From Desulforapulum autotrophicum (GTDB taxonomy: Bacteria; Desulfobacterota; Desulfobacteria; Desulfobacterales; Desulfolunaceae): a DNA stretch of 64,000 nucleotides. Positions 33,003 to 42,830 of this stretch are shown piece by piece. Made by a program: the position numbers and the translations under genes. The notes under the pieces were generated by a model. That model ran no database searches and was not told the DNA's origin. It saw only the letters and a program-made list of their open reading frames with translations. The DNA is taken from contig DYJE01000018.1 in NCBI GenBank assembly GCA_020723285.1, forward strand, positions 27,878-91,877, written 5' to 3'. Numbering within the stretch: position 1 is the stretch's first letter; each line of letters starts with the position of its first letter.

Positions 33003-36000
33003 ATGTTTATTTTTAACAGCAGGTTCAGCATGGCCCTGCGTGTTTTGTGTCTTGTCCTGATCTGCGCCGCAACCTCAGAGGCAACGATCCGAACAGTATC
33101 AAAGACTTCAGGTCCGTACACCAGCATTAAGGCTGCGATAACTGCAAGTAACAATGGGGATACCATCAGCATCACCCCGGACACGTACAATGAATCCAAC
33201 ATAGACCTTCAGAGCAAAACCCTGACAATCACATCGTCGGATGGCGTGGCGTCTACCTGTATCGTGCAGAGCAATATCAACGACCAGTCGACATTCTGGA
33301 TCCAGGCGGACGACTCTCCCGCCTCGGTCATTGACGGTCTGACAATCCGCGGTGATGCGGATTTCAGGCTCAGCGGCGGTGCCATGTATGTCAACGCCGG
33401 GATTACAGTGAAAAACTGTGTCATAAGCAACTCGTACGCAAAAGACGGCGGCGGGGTTTACGTCACCGGATGCAGACCGAAATTTGAAAACTGTAAATTT
33501 ATCAACAACCGTTCGGTGAGTGGTGATGGTGGAGCTGCCTATGTTTACCATGACAGCGTGACTGTTTTCAGCAACTGCGTTTTCACGCAGAACGACGCCA
33601 CCGGTTCAGGGGCCAACGGAGACGTCATCTACGTTCAGGGTGCCGTGGGCATGTCCTCAGACGCCATCCATCCGGCCACCGCCTATTTGATCAACTGTAC
33701 CGTGGTGGGTAATAATTCAAGTAATACCCTGATATACCAGTACGATTCCGTGATGCCTATGATTCTGACCAACACCATCGTCATCGCATCGTCCACATCC
33801 GACGAGGCTGTGGAATCCCTCGTTTCCGGGCTGTCCTGGTTTGTTCAGGCGTTTCTCGAAGGTCTTCTGGGAACGGGTGATCCCTTCCCTGATCCCACGA
33901 TAAACAACACGTACATCAGCGGAAATTACGATGTCAATTCCGCGTCCAGTGGAAATATCTACACCCCCGGCACATCGGGTTTCAACGTGGGATTCTTTAA
34001 CAGCGGTTCCGGTGATTACCATCTGACCATGGCCTCGTCGTGCATCGACGCCGGTGGAAACGGAAGTTCGGCCGACATGGATCGGCAGCCTCGTCCGTAT
34101 TATCTCGGTTCCGGAACGGACGTCGGTGCGGACGAATTCAATTTCTGCTATCTGGTGGATCATGAAGCCGCAGGAACCAACTGGTTCAATGTGACGGCAT
34201 CCCAGGCCTCACCCTATCGGGTGGACACTGCACGGGCCATCCGGACAACGGTTCAGACCGGAAAAATCAGGTTTTACCGGATTCTGGCCCCCGCTTCGGG
34301 TGTACTGAGAATCTGGTCTGACAACGCCGGAGATCTTGACCTGAAGGGTATGCTTGTCGAAGACTGCAACGGGACGGTCGTCCGTGGAAACGATGACAAC
34401 GGTGGGGACGGATCGAATTTCAAAATTGATTACACCGGTGCCGAAGCGGGAATGTATTACTATCTCGCGGTCACCAACAAATCGTCGACGCAAGGGACTT
34501 TTGATCTGTATGTCCGCATTGAGACGGATGGCCTGGACAACATCTGCTCCAACAGCGTTTCCGCCACTGAAATGTCGTTTCCGCAAACCTATTTTAACGC
34601 TCCGGCGGGTGAAAAGGAAAAAAGCGCAGACGGCGTACTTGATTTTGAAGACGACATCGACCATTTCAAAATCGCTCTGACTCAGCCCGGCACCCTGATG
34701 ATCACGTCAAAAACCGGGACGGAACCCGATCAGGTTCTGGCCACACTCAAAGACGAAAACTGCCTGGACGTCGCAACGAATGTGGGCACCGATTCCATCA
34801 TTATTGAGCATGACAACCGAGACGGCACGACATACTATCTGGCCGTCGAAAAAAACAGGGATTACAGTTTCAGCGGAACGCTGTCCTACGGTTTTACCGT
34901 CAGGTATTATCCGCTGGATGACAGAGTCAATGAAGTGACAAGCGCCATCACGCCGGAAAGCTGGACTGACGGCGGTGTGGCCACAGGCGGATCTGTCGTT
35001 TCATCATCGCCCCTTGAAGGTCTTTTTACATTGAAAGGCAACGGCATAGACATCGGCTCCGATACATTCGATGAATTTTATTATGTGGGCAAACAGGTGG
35101 CGGGTGATTTTGTTCTCACGGCCAATGTGGTTCAGCTGGCCCAGGCCAGCGGCGTGACTTTGAGCCCTGAAGCCAAAGCCGGTGTCATGTTACGGGAAAT
35201 CCTCGATAAAAGCTCCAGGTGCGGCCTTTCGAGCATCACGGCGTCCAACGGCTTCAAGTTCAATCTCAGAAGCCAGTATGATAGCACTGGCACGACTCTC
35301 GGTACCAATGCATCCGAAAGCGTACCCGAATGGCTGAGGATTCAGAGGGAAGATAACACCGTCACGGCGTTTTACAGTAACAATGGCACCGACTGGTTCG
35401 GTTACGGCAATGCAGGTTCGGGAACCGGTGTGTATGAAAAACAATTCATGGCCCTCGACGAAACCCTGGCCCATAAAACCTATGCCATGCTGGCGGTGAC
35501 ATCCAACGATCCCACCCGTGACATGACGAATATCCCCGGTCACAACAACTACACCTACCGGTGCAAGATCGACCACACATCCAGCCAGGCCACACGACCG
35601 CGTGACCTGGTGGTGTCCATGGCTTATTCAGGGCTCGGGACGAAATACTACATCTGTCAGAAAGACCATACGGCTGTGGACAATTTCCCGAACGACACGG
35701 ACAATCGCCCAAGACTGGCCAATGTGAAAGTGGGAACCAAGGATTTCGAGTGTATCGGTCCCCATACCTCAAGCGAAAGCAACAGGCCCAGAGCGTATCA
35801 TTACGTGTCCTACAGCAACGGAGTTCTTGGGACCAGATATTACCGCTGTATAAGAAATAATTATGACGAAACACCATACAACTGGCTGGGCCAGAACAAC
35901 ACCACCTATTGGACCGTTATTACAGAAAATGATTACAATGTTGTTTCCGCGGGCGACAAGCAGGAGTGGAATTCATCGACGTACTACGGCCCTCCCAACG

Positions 36001-39000
36001 GCAGCGACTGGACGCCTTACTGGCGGGTTGCCGGAACCGCAGCCACATCCCAGGACGACTGGGCAGTGGGTCGGGTTTACAGCTCTGCATGGAAACCTTA
36101 CTGGAGACTTGACAGTGACGCGACCTCGTGTGACTGCGGTTCCCTGAGTTCAGGTGACTGTTCCTCGTACACCTGCACCTGGACCGCCGGTACGGACTAC
36201 AGCATCAGCTGGCTGGATTACTGGGCCGCCACAGCATATACCGCCACGAACGGAACCTATGTGACCAACTGGGCCAATGCGACGCTTTACGAAACAGGAC
36301 AGTATGCGTCCGCTCAATTCACGGGCGTCAGTCTCGATACACGGGACATCGTGTTCATCGGCGGCGTGGGCACGGAAACAGGCCATATCACTGTGCCGGG
36401 TGACAGCGATGTCTTTGAGTTCGTGGCCGATTCATTCGGGACCATCACCGCCCAGACCACGGGTTGCGCTGCTGGTCAGGAAGCCAAGATCAGCATTTAC
36501 AATTTCCTGGGGGAAAAGATCCTCGACAACGGTGGGACAATCACCGGCACAGGAAATTACCGGATTACCGAGGCCCTCGTGACGGCGTCGGACGATGCAC
36601 CGACCCTGACACCGGCACCTTTCAGGGTTTCACCCGGACGGTACTATCTGAGAGTCACCGCATTGAACGGACATACCACACCCTTTGAATATGGTGTGAC
36701 CATGACGTTCACCCAGGATGTCTCCGATGATCACGGGAATTACAAGCAGAACGCCACGATATTGCGGAAATGGACCGAGACTGTTCCCACTGCCCCGTTG
36801 CTGTATTTCAAAAAAGAATCGGGAACTATCGTGGCGGCGAACGATACGGACTATTTCCGTGTGGATCTGCCGTACCAGGGGACGTTGAAAGTGATGTCGG
36901 ACTGGGCGGAATCCAACCTGCCGGTGAATGTGCAGCTCATCGATTCCCTGGGCAACGTCCTTTCCACGAAAACGGATGTCCGGGCCGCCAATCCCCACTA
37001 TCCCCAATCTCTTGCCAACTTTCCCGAATGGGACGCGGCAGCCCACTACATTGTGGGTGAAATTGTAAGGTACACGGATGGCAAATATTACAAATGCATC
37101 ATCGAGAACACCAATCAGCCCGATTTGACCCATTGGGCGGAGGTTGCAACGCCGCCTGCGAACATCGACGGCATCATCTCACGAACGTTGAGCCCGGGGA
37201 CATATTACCTGAAAGTCACCGGTGCCGCCGGAACGAATTACCTGCTTTCGGTGGATCTGGACGATTTCGGCAATGACGTGGCAGACGCCAGTGAAGCGCG
37301 AACCCATTATGAGTACAACAGCTTCAACGGCCATTTTGAAACGGTGAAAAGTCAGGCTTTCCAGTGGAGCTACGATGCCGATGCCTTCAAACTGGTGGTG
37401 ACGGCCAGCGGCAATTACACCATTTATACCGAAGGCACGGCGGATACATACGGTGTTTTGAAAGACAGTGCTGGAAATACCCTCGCCCAGGATGCGGACA
37501 GCGGAGAGGGCCGCAATTTCAGCTACAGCATAGCACTTGCACCTGGCACCTACTATATTGCGATGTGCATGCAGGACACCACGAAACCCGGAGATTACAC
37601 CCTTCACATCGATCAGATCGACGACTGGAGTGATATTCATACCGGTGCCAGGGTAGGAAGTCTGCCGGCCGAATATAAGGGGGTCATCGAAGAACCGGGT
37701 GATATCGACTACTTCAGATTCACGGCGGCGTCCAGCGGCCGTGTGCGGGTGGCTGTGACCGGCAGTATCGATATCATGCTTCGTTTAGGGGATACTTCGG
37801 ACAACCGGCTCGTTTACAGCAGTTCCGGAGCTGTGGAATACGATGTGACGGCGGGTAACGTCTATTACGTTTCAGCCAAGCCCCAGTTTGCCATGAACAC
37901 CGGCACCTACACCCTTTCGTACGCCATTGCCCAACCCACCAACAGGGACAACGACGGTCTCAACGACTCCCAGGGCAACGGTTATGACACGGCCCGGCAG
38001 CTGACCTTTTCAGGCAATACTGCCTCCTTTACCACGGGTGGCGTTGATCTTGAAAATGATGACGACTATTACTATTTCGACGTGACCGGCCCAGGCATTC
38101 TCAGGGTCTACACCACCGGAACAACGGACACTTACGGCTATCTGTTCCTTAACAAAGACGGGATGTACCATCTGGTGGTCAGCAACGACGATTCGGACTA
38201 CGATAAAACCGACGGCTACAACTGCGGCATGGATTATTACGTCAGTTCCACTGTGGGCCAGGTAAGACGATTCTATGTCAAGATCAGGGGGTACGCACCC
38301 CACGAAACAGGAGATTACCAGCTTTTCATCCGATTCACTCCGGGAACCGATGACCATGGGGACGAATGCCCGGCGGCGACCCATACGGTGGTTCAAAACG
38401 GTCACCTGACGATCGATGAAGGCCATATCGGTATCACCGGGGACAGGGACTACTTCAGGATTGTGGCAGGTCCGGACGGGGAAAACCATGGTACTGTGAC
38501 GCTCTACACCACCGATGGCGACACCGCCATCGATTCATTCGGCTATCTGAAAGACGAGATGTGCGGCACCCTTGCATTGAACGACAACGGCAGCGGAGTT
38601 GCCGATGGTGATAACTTCAGGATTCAGTATACACCGTCCTGTTCGGGGGCTGACTGCGTCCCCCGTACTTATTATGGTGTGGTGAAGAGCTACAACGACA
38701 GCCAGGTCGGTACCTACGATCTTCATGTGCTTTCAAACGGTGCGTCGGTGGATCCGGTGAGCACCACCACCCTGGACATGACGGCCAGTGGAATCAGATA
38801 TTTCGGTTTCGAGGCTCCGGCGGAAGGTTCTTATCTGACCGCCAGCGTTACTGCGGCAGGTGGTCTGGCCGCAGATACATTGCGTTTCACCCTGATGAAC
38901 GGAAAAGGTCAGGTGATTTCAGGATACGAAAACATTGCCGTGACCTCACCGATCTACGCACGGAACCTTGACAGAGGAATCCATTACATCCGGATTTCGA

Positions 39001-39656
39001 ACACGGCCGGGACAAGCGGGAATGTTACGCTGAATCTCATCTGTTCCGGAACGGGGAGCATCGGTTTCGGTAACGGTGCGGGCACGTTTTCGGCAACGTC
39101 AAACGCCATTACGCTGACGGCGGACGGAACGCCGGGTTTCACCGGCACCTCGGACAACGGTTATTTCGTTTTCGCCAATGAAACAGACGGCTTCGATTTT
39201 ATCACGAAGATGTCTTTTGATACATACACCGCAAACACCCAGGCGGGAATTCAAATCCGGCAGGCTCTGGCCAACGGAACGCTGCCTGCCAATGCGGCCC
39301 ATGTGACGATGATGGTGACTCGTAACGCATCGAACAATGCCTGGAACGCCGTGACGCGCTACAGGCCCGGAACCGGAATCGGGACAACGTCCTACCCGTC
39401 AAGTCCTTCGGCCATTACCCTTGGAGCTGGCAATTCGTACTACGTCAGGATGCATTACGACCGGAAATCGAATAAGTTTACTACGGGATACAGCGCGGAT
39501 GGTTTGACCTGGGTTACGTCTCTCGAACTGACGATGTCGTTCAACGACCCCATGGCCGTGGGATTTGTCTATGCGTCCGGAAGTGACGGGACCACAAGGA
39601 ACGTGACGTTCTCGAACACCCTGTTCGGTGAAATCCCGTATGACGATACTGAATGA
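33003..39656 (+). CDS. giant secreted beta-helix / multi-PPC-domain protein
   Basis: Exported protein of 2217 residues behind an AGGGGGAG ribosome site. The signal peptide ends near ATSEA. Residues of about 30-380 form a right-handed parallel beta-helix (GGAMYVNAGITVKNCVISNS, GGGVYVTGCRPKFENCKFIN, polymorphic-membrane-protein-like). From about 400 to 2000 there are about seven pre-peptidase C-terminal (PPC) type beta-sandwiches, often opening with D-x-x-G-D/N and YFR (for example GDIDYFRFTAASSGRVRVAV; GDRDYFRIVAGPDG). Two concanavalin-like/DUF1349-type modules occur near 650-830 and 2010-2210, and short aromatic CBM5/12-like units near 860-1060 and 1340 (YTDGKYYKCIIENTNQPD). No protease or C-terminal anchor motif is seen. 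Likely a matrix or carbohydrate-binding surface protein. Confidence 0.85.
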   Translation: MFIFNSRFSMALRVLCLVLICAATSEATIRTVSKTSGPYTSIKAAITASNNGDTISITPDTYNESNIDLQSKTLTITSSDGVASTCIVQSNINDQSTFWIQADDSPASVIDGLTIRGDADFRLSGGAMYVNAGITVKNCVISNSYAKDGGGVYVTGCRPKFENCKFINNRSVSGDGGAAYVYHDSVTVFSNCVFTQNDATGSGANGDVIYVQGAVGMSSDAIHPATAYLINCTVVGNNSSNTLIYQYDSVMPMILTNTIVIASSTSDEAVESLVSGLSWFVQAFLEGLLGTGDPFPDPTINNTYISGNYDVNSASSGNIYTPGTSGFNVGFFNSGSGDYHLTMASSCIDAGGNGSSADMDRQPRPYYLGSGTDVGADEFNFCYLVDHEAAGTNWFNVTASQASPYRVDTARAIRTTVQTGKIRFYRILAPASGVLRIWSDNAGDLDLKGMLVEDCNGTVVRGNDDNGGDGSNFKIDYTGAEAGMYYYLAVTNKSSTQGTFDLYVRIETDGLDNICSNSVSATEMSFPQTYFNAPAGEKEKSADGVLDFEDDIDHFKIALTQPGTLMITSKTGTEPDQVLATLKDENCLDVATNVGTDSIIIEHDNRDGTTYYLAVEKNRDYSFSGTLSYGFTVRYYPLDDRVNEVTSAITPESWTDGGVATGGSVVSSSPLEGLFTLKGNGIDIGSDTFDEFYYVGKQVAGDFVLTANVVQLAQASGVTLSPEAKAGVMLREILDKSSRCGLSSITASNGFKFNLRSQYDSTGTTLGTNASESVPEWLRIQREDNTVTAFYSNNGTDWFGYGNAGSGTGVYEKQFMALDETLAHKTYAMLAVTSNDPTRDMTNIPGHNNYTYRCKIDHTSSQATRPRDLVVSMAYSGLGTKYYICQKDHTAVDNFPNDTDNRPRLANVKVGTKDFECIGPHTSSESNRPRAYHYVSYSNGVLGTRYYRCIRNNYDETPYNWLGQNNTTYWTVITENDYNVVSAGDKQEWNSSTYYGPPNGSDWTPYWRVAGTAATSQDDWAVGRVYSSAWKPYWRLDSDATSCDCGSLSSGDCSSYTCTWTAGTDYSISWLDYWAATAYTATNGTYVTNWANATLYETGQYASAQFTGVSLDTRDIVFIGGVGTETGHITVPGDSDVFEFVADSFGTITAQTTGCAAGQEAKISIYNFLGEKILDNGGTITGTGNYRITEALVTASDDAPTLTPAPFRVSPGRYYLRVTALNGHTTPFEYGVTMTFTQDVSDDHGNYKQNATILRKWTETVPTAPLLYFKKESGTIVAANDTDYFRVDLPYQGTLKVMSDWAESNLPVNVQLIDSLGNVLSTKTDVRAANPHYPQSLANFPEWDAAAHYIVGEIVRYTDGKYYKCIIENTNQPDLTHWAEVATPPANIDGIISRTLSPGTYYLKVTGAAGTNYLLSVDLDDFGNDVADASEARTHYEYNSFNGHFETVKSQAFQWSYDADAFKLVVTASGNYTIYTEGTADTYGVLKDSAGNTLAQDADSGEGRNFSYSIALAPGTYYIAMCMQDTTKPGDYTLHIDQIDDWSDIHTGARVGSLPAEYKGVIEEPGDIDYFRFTAASSGRVRVAVTGSIDIMLRLGDTSDNRLVYSSSGAVEYDVTAGNVYYVSAKPQFAMNTGTYTLSYAIAQPTNRDNDGLNDSQGNGYDTARQLTFSGNTASFTTGGVDLENDDDYYYFDVTGPGILRVYTTGTTDTYGYLFLNKDGMYHLVVSNDDSDYDKTDGYNCGMDYYVSSTVGQVRRFYVKIRGYAPHETGDYQLFIRFTPGTDDHGDECPAATHTVVQNGHLTIDEGHIGITGDRDYFRIVAGPDGENHGTVTLYTTDGDTAIDSFGYLKDEMCGTLALNDNGSGVADGDNFRIQYTPSCSGADCVPRTYYGVVKSYNDSQVGTYDLHVLSNGASVDPVSTTTLDMTASGIRYFGFEAPAEGSYLTASVTAAGGLAADTLRFTLMNGKGQVISGYENIAVTSPIYARNLDRGIHYIRISNTAGTSGNVTLNLICSGTGSIGFGNGAGTFSATSNAITLTADGTPGFTGTSDNGYFVFANETDGFDFITKMSFDTYTANTQAGIQIRQALANGTLPANAAHVTMMVTRNASNNAWNAVTRYRPGTGIGTTSYPSSPSAITLGAGNSYYVRMHYDRKSNKFTTGYSADGLTWVTSLELTMSFNDPMAVGFVYASGSDGTTRNVTFSNTLFGEIPYDDTE

Positions 39657-39713
39657 TGATGTACGAATCGGGTGAAGACAGAGGTTGCATCGATGAAACA
39701 AGGAGATTGCAGG

Positions 39714-40571
39714 ATGGTTGACATGAGATACGCACGAAGCACGGCGGGTATGTTTCTGCTTGTTCTTCTGATGATAATGACCTGGACCGGGTGCAGTCGT
39801 TCCGGCTCAGGAACTTCGGGTGATAGTGGCGCACGTGTTTCAGAGAAGGCAAACCTGTCTTCGTCCACCGGCGGAGCTGTCAGCGTGACCGTTCCCGATG
39901 GAACCCTGGTGACCCTGGAAATCCCGGAAGGTGCCCTGGAAACCCAAACCGAGCTGACGCTTACCGTGGACGCCACGGGCAGCATGGAAAAGACTCAGGC
40001 AAAATCAGCTGGATCAGGTTTGTACGCAAGCCTTTCAATCAAAGTGGAACCCGCGGTGGATCTCCTTGAAACCGCCACGCTGACAGTTGTTTTCCCTGAA
40101 GGTTCTGAGGGATCCGACCGATGTCTGGTCCTCAAAGCCGGTCATATTCCGTCAAAGCAGGCATTCCGCGAAAACATACTGAAAGCCAGCATCTACAGGC
40201 TTGGAGAATGGGAATGCTCAAAAGTTGATCTTTCGGACATGGCGGACGATGCCCGGCAACTGGTCGAACAGACTGCCGGCGACACGTGGCAGGACGCTTA
40301 TGCGGTTTTCGATGCCCTTCTTTTTTACGCCTCTGTCTTCAGCGCAGGCGGAATGGAAGCGGATTCCAAGGCGTGCTTCACAGCTTATGCCGGTTTATGC
40401 AAGGAAAGTGCGGTCGCGTATCTCTCGTCTTTGGGGCCTGTGGGTGAAGAAAAAAACGACATCAGAGTCAATGCCTTGAAAAAATTCAGGAGCCTGATGG
40501 TCATGTGCGAAAATCCCGGCGAAATCGTGAAATCATTGGATGAAAAATTACTGGCCGCAGACGGGTCGTAG
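39714..40571 (+). CDS. lipoprotein with ZU5-like beta domain
   Basis: Lipid-anchored protein of about 285 residues. The ATG at 39714 follows an AAGGAG site; upstream ATG codons in frame are less well placed. The signal peptide ends in a lipobox (MTWTGC). Residues of about 40-130 resemble a ZU5-type beta-sandwich (TGGAVSVTVPDGTLVTLEIP, EGALETQTELTLTVDATGS). A helical C-terminal half follows. It starts 57 bases after the giant protein and probably shares its transcript. It may bind or anchor that protein at the outer membrane (inference). Confidence 0.75.
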   Translation: MVDMRYARSTAGMFLLVLLMIMTWTGCSRSGSGTSGDSGARVSEKANLSSSTGGAVSVTVPDGTLVTLEIPEGALETQTELTLTVDATGSMEKTQAKSAGSGLYASLSIKVEPAVDLLETATLTVVFPEGSEGSDRCLVLKAGHIPSKQAFRENILKASIYRLGEWECSKVDLSDMADDARQLVEQTAGDTWQDAYAVFDALLFYASVFSAGGMEADSKACFTAYAGLCKESAVAYLSSLGPVGEEKNDIRVNALKKFRSLMVMCENPGEIVKSLDEKLLAADGS

Positions 40572-40681
40572 TCCCGTTCGGTTTTAAAACCATGCCTTTT
40601 GACCTGCCTTAATCAGCGGTGCGGTGTCTTTGCCGCACCTTCGTCGTTTATCGTTTATCTCACAATCAGCGGGAGGGGCCG

Positions 40682-41515
40682 ATGAGTGCATCACGGTTGA
40701 GGGCTTTTGTTGTTTTTTTGTGCCTTATGATTACAGGTTGCAAAATCAGTGGCCGTGTTGTGGATGACAACAACCGGCCCATGGAAGGCGTTACGGTGGT
40801 TCTGGGCGGGGCCGATTCAAAAACCGTGAAAACACTATCGGACGGAAGTTTTGTGTTTGAAAGGGTGAAGGCGGGTGTATACACTGTCGCGCCCATATTT
40901 CAAAACTATACATTTCAGCCTGCAGGCCTCAGCGTTGTGAAGGGCGACGGGGATGTGAGCGACCTCATTTTTCTTGGAACATACCAGCCCCCTGTGGCTG
41001 CCGTAACATCATATATCGAACAGCTGGTGGCATCTCGTCTTGCTGTGGAGGCGTTCTACCCCTATTCCTGTGAGGGATCCAATGAAGCGGGGATGCCAGT
41101 GACGGTGTGCGCATCGGATCTGCCAAAGGAGTTCACCTCTGATTTTTCGATTCTGACGGGTGATGATGCGGGCGACTCCGGAATTCCTTTGATCAGGACC
41201 CGGATTATGGAGAAGGAAGGCGACAAGGATGACATGCCTCTTTGGGCTATGGAGATCCTGAAAAATCAGGAAGGTCTTCTTTCTGTCCGGCTTAACGGCA
41301 ACGAGTACGTCACGGACGTTTCAGTGTGTGGCGGTGATATTATAAAACAGCAACTTTCGTATCGAGCCGCAGCCTTTGACGTTACGATTTTTCGGGGAGA
41401 TTCAGAAATTTTCAGGCAACGGATGGCCGGAATGGAGGATATCCCTGAGAATGCCCACATGACGCATAGCCTCAGCCACAATGTCGTCCACGTCGGCGGG
41501 GCTGTCACGCCGTGA
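40682..41515 (+). CDS. lipoprotein with carboxypeptidase-regulatory-like domain
   Basis: Lipid-anchored protein of about 277 residues. The start at 40682 follows a GGGAGGGG site. The lipobox is LMITGC. Directly after the Cys comes a CarboxypepD_reg-like fold (KISGRVVDDNNRPMEGVTVV, SDGSFVFERVKAGVYTVAP). The remaining 190 residues are not recognised. It is third in the putative operon with the giant protein, 110 bases after the ZU5-like lipoprotein. The same kind of beta-sandwich begins the large lipoprotein at 25802-28156. Confidence 0.75.
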   Translation: MSASRLRAFVVFLCLMITGCKISGRVVDDNNRPMEGVTVVLGGADSKTVKTLSDGSFVFERVKAGVYTVAPIFQNYTFQPAGLSVVKGDGDVSDLIFLGTYQPPVAAVTSYIEQLVASRLAVEAFYPYSCEGSNEAGMPVTVCASDLPKEFTSDFSILTGDDAGDSGIPLIRTRIMEKEGDKDDMPLWAMEILKNQEGLLSVRLNGNEYVTDVSVCGGDIIKQQLSYRAAAFDVTIFRGDSEIFRQRMAGMEDIPENAHMTHSLSHNVVHVGGAVTP

Positions 41516-41529
41516 AAACGGTTGTGTAA

Positions 41530-41557
41530 AAGCGGATTTTTTTAAAAAAATCCGCTT
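41530..41557. terminator. 28-base perfect palindrome, likely bidirectional terminator
   Basis: AAGCGGA, seven T, seven A, TCCGCTT: a perfect palindrome with 14-base arms and no loop. It lies between the end of the lipoprotein gene (plus strand, 41515) and the end of the DegV gene (minus strand, 41711). Confidence 0.7.
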
Positions 41558-41606
41558 GTTTATACCATGCTGCAATCAAGATAATACCAACGGTTTTCAG
41601 AGGGTC

Positions 41607-41646
41607 GGGTGCGCACCCTGCACAAGAAGTCGGGCGTGAGCCCGAC
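41607..41646. repeat. pair of GC-rich hairpins (REP-like)
   Basis: GGGTGCGCACCC (41607-41618) is a 12-base palindrome; GTCGGGC-GTGA-GCCCGAC (41629-41646) is a perfect hairpin ten bases later. Both contain a GTCGGG word (41604 and 41629). The form is like a REP element downstream of genes; other copies cannot be checked here. Confidence 0.5.
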
Positions 41647-41710
41647 CTGCGGACGTTTAAAAACGGCAGGGTGTCATCTTTGAAATCCGATTGGAACGGG
41701 TGTGCCTTTT

Positions 41711-42574
41711 TTATCCCGGCATGATGGCCCAACCGCAGCTCCCGGGGCCTGCATGGGCCGCGATGGTTGAACCGATTTCAACCATACGGATTGTGCTTAC
41801 GGGTTTTTCCAGTTGTTCTGAAATTTGTTTTCTCATGAATTCCGCAGAATCCGGGTCATCGATATGCGACACCCAGATATCGTACGATCCCGTGAGCTGG
41901 CGGCTGATTTCCACGGCTTTACGGATCATGCCCTCGATGGCCATGTCTTTGCCTTTGTATCGTCCCACGGGTTTCAGTTCCGCCTTGATCAGGCCGATCA
42001 CCGGCTTGATATTGAACAGTGTTCCGATCATGGCGGATAATGTGCCTATCCTGCCGCCTTTTTTAAGCCACTTGAGATCATCCACCGTAAAACATAAGGG
42101 GCTGTTTTTCATGTAGGGCATCAGATGCTTGTACAGTTTGCCCGGAGAGATTTTCTGTGAAAGGAGTTCGCTCGCTTTTTTGACAAGCAAAGCCTGGCCT
42201 CCGGAAACGGAACCGGTGTCAATGACTTCCACACGGTCGAGCTGGTCTTGATAAAGAAGGTTCAAGGCGTTTTTCGCGCTTTTATAGCAGTCTGAAAAAC
42301 TGCTTGAAACATGGAAGGACACGACCTGATCGTATTGTTTGAGCATACGGTCGAATATTTCCGCATATTCATGAGGTGACGGTGGGGCCGTTCGGACATG
42401 GCTGCCACGTTTGAGACAATCGATCACCTCTTTTTTTGTGATGTTCAGCCCATCGAGAAAATCCTCACCATCCACGATGACGTGTATGGGAGCGCTTGTG
42501 ACTTTCAGCTCTTCCATCATGTTGCGCGGGAAATCCGCTGTACTGTCCGCGACAATTCCAATTTTTTCCGACAT
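41711..42574 (-). CDS. DegV family fatty-acid-binding protein
   Basis: Cytoplasmic protein of 287 residues. DegV/FakB proteins bind a fatty acid and, in some bacteria, present it to a fatty acid kinase. The family start is clear (IGIVADSTADFP, PIHVIVDGEDFLDG), with SQP-like motif RTAPPSPHEYAEIF and VVSFHVSSSFSDCYKSA. The C-terminal domain has YKGKDMAIEGMIRKAVEI and ends SCGWAIMPG. No fatty acid kinase (FakA) gene is in the window. Confidence 0.92.
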   Translation of the reverse strand: MSEKIGIVADSTADFPRNMMEELKVTSAPIHVIVDGEDFLDGLNITKKEVIDCLKRGSHVRTAPPSPHEYAEIFDRMLKQYDQVVSFHVSSSFSDCYKSAKNALNLLYQDQLDRVEVIDTGSVSGGQALLVKKASELLSQKISPGKLYKHLMPYMKNSPLCFTVDDLKWLKKGGRIGTLSAMIGTLFNIKPVIGLIKAELKPVGRYKGKDMAIEGMIRKAVEISRQLTGSYDIWVSHIDDPDSAEFMRKQISEQLEKPVSTIRMVEIGSTIAAHAGPGSCGWAIMPG

Positions 42575-42830
42575 ATTTTACCTGCCCGAAGCTGTTTGAC
42601 AATCTTGCGGCCATCATTCTACAACTGTTTCCAAACGTGATTGATATTCCGCTCCCCTTATCCCCTGTAATTTACGAACATAGTTTATAAAGACGATCAA
42701 GTCAAATCCTTTCACACTGTTCCACACCGGTGATCTTTCACTGGACGATTGAATAACACGCTGTTATAAATGATAAATATACGGTTGGTATGGGGCTTGT
42801 TCAGGGTGTGGGACGCAAGGAGGGTGAAGC

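Noticed and set aside
42786..42802. Sigma-54-like TGGTATGGGGCTTGTT
   Set aside because: The spacing is right, but the -12 GC is GT and the -24 block is poor.
42808..42830. Second GACGCAAGG word before the zinc-ribbon gene
   Set aside because: It is part of a normal ribosome site (AAGGAGGG), with no riboswitch fold around it.
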